Source: Symsagittifera roscoffensis (Eukaryota; Xenacoelomorpha; Acoela; Convolutidae). From it: 64,000 bases of DNA. The translations under genes were made by a program, and so were the position numbers. The stretch's first letter is position 1. Every line of letters begins with the position of its first letter. A model generated the notes under the pieces. The model worked only from the letters and a program-made list of their open reading frames with translations. It was not told the DNA's origin and searched no databases. Location: NCBI RefSeq assembly GCF_963678635.1, contig NC_087063.1, positions 45,798,101 through 45,862,100 of the forward strand, given 5' to 3'. Below, in pieces: positions 59,001 through 64,000 of this stretch.

Positions 59001-62000
59001 GGAGTGATTTGTATGGTTATTACAGCACAATGAAGCGTGTAAGGAAATCATCGGTTACTTTTATGGTAAGCTGGTTACGATTTGAGAGCAGAACAATCGG
59101 CGCCGTTTTTGCAGCTTAAACAGGCAGGTGCATTTGTACACCACTTAATTTGACCCGAGCAGAGCTGAAGGGTCGAGATCAGCTTACATTTATCAAAATT
59201 CGGAAAACTACAACAGGACCATACTGGATTTGGCCAATACTCGATTTATAAGAAAATTATAATGGTAAAAACAAAAAAAAAACAGCACACGAAACGCTTC
59301 TAGGCAGTTGTGTAACAAAACATCATTACAAGGCGAAAGGTTGAGTCCATTATTAAGACAAAAACACGTATTTTTATAAGAAAATTATTATTTATTTTAT
59401 GCAGGGGCGGATCTAGGATTTTCTCGATGGGGGGGGGGTTGTGGCGGATTTTTAAACAAATTTCAAAAGTAAGTTTTGTCGACCTTTTTTTTTAGGTCGA
59501 CCAAATTGATTTTCTGAGCTCTCCCAAAGCACTAAAAAAAATTTCGATGCGGGAATTTTGAAAAAAAATGCCAAAAAAGGCATTTTTAGGCACTTTCAGG
59601 AAAATTTTGACCAAAAAATTGCATTTTTTCGGCGCGCGCTCCCCCCTTAAAATTCAATGCAAAAATAATAAAAGGATCTTGTTAACTATATCCCCTATTT
59701 TTGGACCTTGTTAACTATCCCCCTATGCATGTATTATTTTTGACAAGCAATTTTGCCTTGCTAGCTAACTCAATGCTGTTTATTTTGTCAATATATTCAT
59801 AATTTTTGTCATATATTCATAATTTTTTCAATCACTTTTTACCTTTCTGAAAAATTCAATGCAAAAAAAAACAAACGCTTCTTTTTAACTGTTTCCCCCA
59901 CTTTTGGATCTTGTTAACTATCTCCCCCCCCCCCCCCCCCCCCCCCCCTATGCATGTATTATTTTTGACAACCATTTCTGTATAAAATATGCATTTCAAA
60001 AGTGTCAACAATTAAGTGGGTTTTCATTTTCGCGCGCTCGTGATATTTGTATTACTAACTATTTATATAATGCTTACATAAAAATTTTAAATTATAAATA
60101 TTTTCTGAAAATTGTCTTAAGCTATTGAAAATGTGGCAGCCAAAGTTAAATTTCTGAAATCGAAATAGGGGGGGGGGATAGTTAAAAAGATCCAAACAAA
60201 AAGATAATTCGAAACGAACACAAATAGCAGCGCAAATATCAGAGAAAAATCCGTCCATTTGAAAAGTTTTTCTCTTTTGTGCTCATTTTTGCGCGTAACG
60301 TGAGGGAAAAAAACGAAAACCGCTAATTGTTGTAAATCAATCATAAGCAACAAAAACTGTCTGTATGAAATTGAATTACAAAACAAGAAAATTTTGAAAA
60401 TTTTTCTTTGTTTTGAAGGGTTTTTGAAAATTTTCATTTTCAGGAATCCGCTTATTAAAAACTTCAAAAACTTACTTTCATGGAGAAAAACAAATTTTTT
60501 CGCGAAAAATGATTTTCAATTAACAAACGATTTTAACACGCTTCACTCTATCAAAATTTCAAACCCGTTTTTTTTGTTTAACACTGAGTGAATTTTGCTT
60601 CATATAACCTTCTGACAGTTCGTATCTAGCGGTAGGTTTTTACTAGTGCATGCATCTTTTTCGAACCCGATTAATCCAACAAAACATCATGCTCAAAATG
60701 TTTCATGCTCAGCCGAAAAAGTTTCATGTGTTTTTGTTCCACTAATCATTCCGACTTTTGAAGAAAAATACGCAATATTTGTGCTCTGCGTGGTTTGTTT
60801 TCAGCATCGACTTTTGAACTAGCAATTTTCGTAGATTTTTTCATCCAAAGAAAACAGTGTCTTGAGCTCAAGCATAAAAAGACAAGGATAAGTGACCTGC
60901 ATTATTTTTGTAAAATTATAGGGGGTCTAAAAAGGGCCAATTCGGTTAATGTTGGACAATTAGCGCGTGTTATATTCGTGCTATCAAAGGCGGAGACTTA
61001 ATCCGTCTTTTAAATTGTTCTAAATTGACTTGAAGCATACTTTTGGCCAATTAAATTTTTTTCTCGTTAAAAAAATTTTTGGTTCACAATGCGTTTTTGA
61101 GGTATGGTTGAAAAAATCTCAAAATGTTTTGTTTTTCGAAGCTGTTCAATTTCATCAACTTTTCAAAGCAAACAATACTCCATAGACTTTGATAGGCAGT
61201 CGAAAAATTCAGGGTTTCGCCGTGAAACGAGAAGTCTTTATAGCTTTTGAAACTGAACCGTTTTTCAACGACAAGATACTAGTCGCGTAACATCCTTCCA
61301 TTCTAGCAAGGAAGTCATTCTTTAAAAACTTTTGGAAAAACTTTTGAAACTTTGGAATTTTATGATGTTAATCAAAAATTGAGGGTCCGAATTTTCTTAT
61401 GGGACGGGACCATTTTTTTTGCTATTTTATCTGACAATCTTTTGCCCTATTTAAGACTTAAATTCTCTCCAAAGATTTAGCAGAATAAATGGAAAATGTG
61501 CTCAAAGTAGGCAAAATTTTTAGTTAAAAACTTGAAACGGTCAAAGTTTATTTATTGGTGATGAACACTAAGACCGTGAGTTTTAGAAAACCCCAATCAA
61601 CTTAAAAAGTGAGTGGAATCTAAATAGGTAATGGGGGGGGGGGGGATAATGGCGAACAAATATTCGAAAAAAATGGAATTTCTTCTGACTCAATGGAAGA
61701 AATGTGAGCGCATTTTTAGGTTATTCTTTTGGCTTTATTGATGATTTCGAGCAGATACTTCAATATGATTTTTAACTGGAAAATTGAATAAAAAAACTAA
61801 ATATTTGAAACTTTTTTGTCAGTTTTAATTGAATCAATGGTATCTGCAAAACTTTAACAAAAAAAGCTGAAAAATTTGAAAAAAAAAACGACTCATACCT
61901 TGTTTTATGTGGATATAAAACTTCATTGCAATGAAACGACCCTTAGAATGGAGAGAGTACTATTCATTTCCTTGATAATTTTGAGCACAAAGGCCGTTCA

Positions 62001-63753
62001 CTTCATCTCTTGGCCGTTTTTTGGCCAATCCGAACCCAATAGATAGTCTTTATTGAAATGATGAGCAGAAATTGAAATGATGAGCAGAGTATAAGAATAT
62101 AGAGATAAAACGAAATTTAATTGATTAATCATATACGGTCAATTTGACCATATGCTAAAAAGACTAGCACAGAATGTTCCGATCATATTCATAGAAACTG
62201 CAAGTAAATGTTCTTCAAATTAAAATTTTTTCAAATTGATGTCGTTTTTTATTGCGCGTGGATTGATGAAAATACCAATTGAAACTTTTTTGTCAGTTTT
62301 AATTGAATCAATGGTATCTGCAAAACTTTAACAAAAAAAGCTGAAAAATTTGAAAAAAAAAAACGACTCATACCTTGTTTTATGTGGATATAAAACTTCA
62401 TTGCAATGAAACGACCCTTAGAATGGAGAGAGTACTATTCATTTCCTTGATAATTTTGAGCACAAAGGCCGTTCACTTCATCTCTTGGCCGTTTTTTGGC
62501 CAATCCGAACCCAATAGATAGTCTTTATTGAAATGATGAGCAGAAATTGAAATGATGAGCAGAGTATAAGAATATAGAGATAAAACGAAATTTAATTGAT
62601 TAATCATATACGGTCAATTTGACCATATGCTAAAAAGACTAGCACAGAATGTTCCGATCATATTCATAGAAACTGCAAGTAAATGTTCTTCAAATTAAAA
62701 ATTTTTCAAATTGATGTCGTTTTTTATTGCGCGTGGATTGATGAAAATACCATACACACGCGCAAGTAGTTAGTAAACAAAGCATAATTGACAACAGTTG
62801 CCTTCAAAAAATAGCAAACTAAGAAAATGAAAACAATTTAAAAAAATCAATTTTTTTTTCTTTTTTTTTGCAATATTTTGAAATTTTTTTGCGGAAACTT
62901 TTTTGTTAGGTCAATGGCAAAAAAGTTTTCAAAACTAGTTTCGTTTAGAGAAAATCATTTTTTTAGCCTAAATGACCTATTTGACCATTTATCATCTCTT
63001 TATTTATTCGCTTTATTCGGTGGAAACTAGACGAAAAATACAAAACTTCAAACAGGGTTTCTCAACACTGGGAAATTTTTTGAAAAATCTTAATGTCGCT
63101 TGAATCACGACTGAAAAGGTTTAATCTGATTAATCACTCGACTTATTCCGATGATTATTTGTCGTACCTGATTTTGCGTGGAAAACAAAAAAAACCTAAA
63201 CACACCCGAATACAAAGTTCCTCCTGCTGACTCATTTTTTAAATGGTCAGAACAATAAACTTTTTTCATAATAAGTCGATTCAGGGTACTTACTGTATTT
63301 GTTGAAGTGTTCGTCGTAGAAATCAGGCGACGGGGGGAGGCTGTTTGCCTGCTGGTCGGGTAAACTCATTTTGTTCACGTCAGAAGAGCCACAGTTATTG
63401 TGACACGAATTATTTTTATTACAAGTTTCACATCTGCCCGTGTATGCCTTACGTTGGTGCTCGGCGTTATCTGCGCTGGTTTTTGAACACTGATTGATAA
63501 AGTTTTCCGGATTTTTAGAGTGATTTGTAATTTCACTCGGGTAAGGTTGAGGAGTACTTACAGATCGATGCTCGCGTTCATGTGTGTTTCGATAACACGT
63601 TGATGACGAATTTTTACCATCTGAAAAATTCGCACTCGATTTATAAAAAGCGTCGCTATATTTTTGGCTGAGTGTGTTCGTATATGAAGCAGCATTGCAT
63701 TCCGTTTTGCCTCCTTTTAAACAACTACTTGGACGGGAACACAAAGTTGTCAT
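46787..63753 (-). CDS. CCDC62: CCDC62-like coiled-coil protein, 12 coding exons
   Basis: Exons on the minus strand: 63753-63294, 58869-58328, 52205-51687, 51463-51270, 51110-51007, 50653-50487, 50193-50014, 49825-49732, 49416-49315, 47951-47738, 47435-47402 and 47032-46787. All junctions are GT-AG, and the phases agree throughout, giving 951 codons before TAG. Similarity to vertebrate CCDC62 (about 680 residues) is clear at ETIQKQRRELQLLITELKDR, ELNEMVASHRRQLEAWE and RSKQERTEAELSSLRQ. Vertebrate CCDC62 is a testis-enriched coiled-coil protein reported as an estrogen-receptor coactivator and needed in sperm head formation. The first 500 residues are Ser/Asn/His-rich and not recognised; the coiled coil covers about residues 550-850. 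The ATG at 63753 follows an in-frame stop 21 bases upstream. An additional 5' UTR exon may lie further right. Confidence 0.85.
47070..47365 (-). repeat. Dispersed repeat with GGCGCGCGCT core, copy 2 (inverted)
   Basis: On the minus strand it reads AAGTCGACCAAATTGATTTT, then GAGAACTCCCAAAACACT, and ends with TTTTTTGGCGCGCGCTCCCC, as in the copy at 59402. It sits in the short intron between exon 12 and the microexon. Confidence 0.65.
47402..47435 (-). CDS. CCDC62: CCDC62-like microexon 11 (34 nt)
   Basis: Needed to carry phase 2 of exon 10 into phase 0 of exon 12. TTTCAG is followed by 34 coding bases (RSEREMSQVYG) and then GTTAGT. A direct join of exon 10 to exon 12 would end after a few codons. 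Confidence 0.65.
47738..47951 (-). CDS. CCDC62: CCDC62-like exon 10
   Basis: NERERRKDQLIDLQRSKQER matches vertebrate VEREKRKDELLNIAKSKQER, followed by ELSSLRQITERQQKEIAVLE and a Gly run. Acceptor AATCAG, donor GTGAGT. Confidence 0.9.
48254..49234. mobile_element. Inverted-repeat element, about 980 bp, with subterminal minisatellite
   Basis: CCGGATCGAGGTGCTC at 48254-48269 is matched by GAGCACCTCGATCCGG at 49218-49233, and the inverted similarity continues for about 40 bases (ATGTTT-GACTTT). Next to the right end are nearly four 30-bp units at about 49105-49214. It carries no coding frame, so it is a non-autonomous DNA-transposon-like element. No clear target duplication was found. Confidence 0.55.
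49105..49214 (+). repeat. 30-bp minisatellite, about 3.7 units
   Basis: Units begin GTCGAGA and contain CGAAACATACCRAAATTTG, with about 75-85% identity between units. Confidence 0.75.
49315..49416 (-). CDS. CCDC62: CCDC62-like exon 9
   Basis: ELDKLLDKNSESEAKILELQ and on to HKELSLT. Acceptor TTTTCAG, donor GTAAGC. Its donor lies only about 80 bases from an inverted-repeat element in the next intron. Confidence 0.85.
49732..49825 (-). CDS. CCDC62: CCDC62-like exon 8
   Basis: DLEISEQNLKKENKEWREKA and CSADLSSLK. Acceptor TTGCAG, donor GTAACA. Confidence 0.85.
50014..50193 (-). CDS. CCDC62: CCDC62-like exon 7
   Basis: 60 codons, phase 0 at both ends: DKNSQLNRSVREMSGTLEEL and on to QQATQIK. Acceptor GGTTCAG, donor GTCAGA. 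Confidence 0.85.
50487..50653 (-). CDS. CCDC62: CCDC62-like exon 6
   Basis: Coiled-coil residues beginning GELSRKNEQIKQLANQVKV. Acceptor CTGCAG, donor GTACTG. Confidence 0.85.
51007..51110 (-). CDS. CCDC62: CCDC62-like exon 5
   Basis: Encodes ELNEMVASHRRQLEAWEMDR and LLSLEARCTKYEG, the best-conserved stretch against vertebrate CCDC62 (ELNDMVAVHQQQLLSWEEDR). Acceptor ACATTAG, donor GTGTGT. Confidence 0.9.
51270..51463 (-). CDS. CCDC62: CCDC62-like exon 4
   Basis: Glycine-rich linker (LSGGGGLL, PGGGGGSGLL) followed by YETIQKQRRELQLLITELKD, the start of the CCDC62 homology. Acceptor TTTCCAG, donor GTAAGC. Confidence 0.88.
51687..52205 (-). CDS. CCDC62: CCDC62-like exon 3
   Basis: 173 codons, phase 0 at both ends. 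The right edge uses CTTCAG; the left edge uses a weak donor GTTCGA, chosen because exon 4 requires phase 0. That edge is the least certain in the gene. Confidence 0.55.
52206..56380. other. CCDC62-like intron 2, AT-rich part
   Basis: No gene or repeat family recognised in these 4.2 kb apart from A- and T-rich runs. Confidence 0.5.
56380..57000. repeat. ATCGATTTAAATCGATTT-type repeat, copy 1, with C-rich tract
   Basis: Dense self-complementary ATCGATTTAAA strings, ending with AATCGACCGGAAACCATTTC and TGTCAGTGCGGG. The block also holds a C-rich tract at 56695-56765 (CCCCCAATTCTTATCCCC repeated). Confidence 0.6.
57420..57808. repeat. ATCGATTTAAATCGATTT-type repeat, copy 2
   Basis: Ends with the same GTAAAATGTACAT-GTTAAT, AAATCGACCGGAAATCATTT and CTGTCAGTGCGGGG as copy 1. 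The end shows a short GTCAGTT triplication just before the MITE. Confidence 0.6.
57809..58018. mobile_element. Small MITE with long terminal inverted repeats
   Basis: GCGTATTCATACTCGTCAGT (57824) and its inverse ending at 57993 are perfect for 20 bases. The inverted similarity runs on through AGCAGACAAA and CTATATTAACCAATCA (about 58 bases). Outward it reaches CAGTGCGG and CCGCACT. It has about 80-bp arms around an AT-rich centre and no coding capacity. Confidence 0.75.
58328..58869 (-). CDS. CCDC62: CCDC62-like exon 2
   Basis: Acceptor TTTTCCAG and donor GTTAGA. Joining phase 1 gives TSFKMRKQKRSNSL. Low-complexity, His/Asp/Gly/Met-rich end (GDYGHMDYGPHFQ). Ends in phase 0. Confidence 0.65.
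59402..59660 (+). repeat. Dispersed repeat with GGCGCGCGCT core, copy 3
   Basis: Begins CAGGGGCGGATCTAGGATTT, a terminus shared by many animal non-autonomous DNA elements, then GTCGACC strings and TCGGCGCGCGCTCCCC. It is the clearest of the three copies for the left end. Confidence 0.65.
59650..59980 (+). repeat. Imperfect tandem duplication with poly(C)
   Basis: About 59655-59745 and 59851-59970 share AAATTCAATGCAAAAA, GATCTTGTTAACTAT, C-runs and TATGCATGTATTATTTTTGA. The second copy holds a C run of about 25 bases (59924-59948). Confidence 0.65.
60000..61804. other. CCDC62-like intron 1, middle part
   Basis: AT-rich with short G runs (60169-60178, 61634-61646). No gene recognised. Confidence 0.5.
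61805..62752. repeat. 474-bp tandem duplication in CCDC62-like intron 1
   Basis: Unit 1 is 61805-62278 and unit 2 is 62279-62752. They differ only by an A-run length and about one base near TTAAAATTTTTTC. Each unit holds an internal GAAATGATGAGCAGA duplication. Confidence 0.92.
63294..63753 (-). CDS. CCDC62: CCDC62-like exon 1
   Basis: Residues 1-153 plus one base. Starts MTTLCSRPSSCLKGG; Ser/Asn/Cys-rich with a CETCNKNNSCHNNC cluster. Donor GTAAGT. No vertebrate counterpart recognised, so its membership rests on phase agreement with exon 2. Confidence 0.65.
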
Positions 63754-64000
63754 TGATAAAAAATTAATTATTTAAATCAGTTCTTATTTAAAATTTGTGT
63801 GCGTGCTAGGTAGTCTTAAAATACCTCAAAATTGAACAAAAAAAATTGAAAAGAAAGTTGCATTTAAATATTGGTTACGACGAACTAGAAAATATAAACA
63901 ATACGGCGCATGAATAAGAATGTGAGCAGAAAAAATTAGATGAGCTATAATAATGCGCTTTTTTTAACTGTGGATGAAATATTTCAATGCTCATCCTGCA
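63754..64000. other. Region upstream of the CCDC62-like ATG
   Basis: AT-rich. It should hold 5' UTR or an intron before the first coding exon. No promoter element was convincing. Confidence 0.4.

Noticed and set aside
59924-59948. Poly(C) run as a functional element
   Set aside because: A simple homopolymer next to similar C/G runs; length is unreliable and no gene is linked.
39881-64000. tRNA or rRNA genes in the host half
   Set aside because: I looked for A/B-box-like and rRNA-like strings and recognised none; a covariance search would be needed to be sure.
1-64000. Bacterial or plasmid contamination
   Set aside because: The large frames in the left half are retroelement code without operon-like packing, and the right half has spliced exons with GT-AG junctions.

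Overview
This is nuclear DNA of an animal, most likely an invertebrate; I cannot name the taxon. The evidence is one intron-rich host gene with clear similarity to vertebrate CCDC62, AT-rich introns of several kb, a CR1-like LINE, small inverted-repeat DNA elements, satellites and homopolymer tracts. No bacterial genes or operons are present. There are two halves: about 1-39.9 kb is a nest of retroelements, and about 40-64 kb is host DNA carrying the CCDC62-like gene on the minus strand.

Retroelement half. Two related, unusually large Ty3/Gypsy-type LTR elements lie tail to tail. Copy A (plus strand, 1-18041, 5' end outside the window) runs gag, protease, RT, RNase H, integrase, an acidic tail ending in a TARG1/OARD1-like macrodomain, a non-coding spacer, a coiled-coil protein with an SGNH/GDSL hydrolase-like domain, about 6 kb of unrecognised protein code, a polypurine tract and a 3' LTR (17154-18041). 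Copy B (minus strand, 19200-36781, 17.6 kb) has both LTRs (about 925 bp, about 3% different), a long leader with a CCGGA-motif array, an ORF before gag, and the same gag, pol, macrodomain and SGNH order, but not most of the 6-kb module. Both copies are fossils with roughly four or so breaks each. Copy B sits inside ORF1 of a CR1-like LINE (about 18.6-19.2 kb and 36.8-39.9 kb). The LINE frame resumes across the insertion with only a 3-bp target duplication (ATT).

The best candidate for an undescribed system is this element family: a Gypsy-type pol fused to an ADP-ribose-binding-type macrodomain, a separate SGNH-hydrolase protein, and several internal copies of its own polypurine-tract sequence (TGTCCGGGGAG) at matching places in both copies.

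Host half. From 39.9 to 46.8 kb there is AT-rich DNA with a decayed RT-like fragment and a degenerate satellite of about 3.7 kb. From 63753 down to 46787 is a CCDC62-like gene, for which 12 coding exons with consistent splice phases can be drawn (951 codons before the stop), including a 34-nt microexon. Its introns hold several repeats: a 474-bp near-perfect tandem duplication, a small MITE with long inverted repeats, an approximately 980-bp inverted-repeat element with a 30-bp minisatellite, a dispersed repeat with a GGCGCGCGCTCCCC core (three copies in the window), and ATCGATTTAAATCGAT-type repeats.
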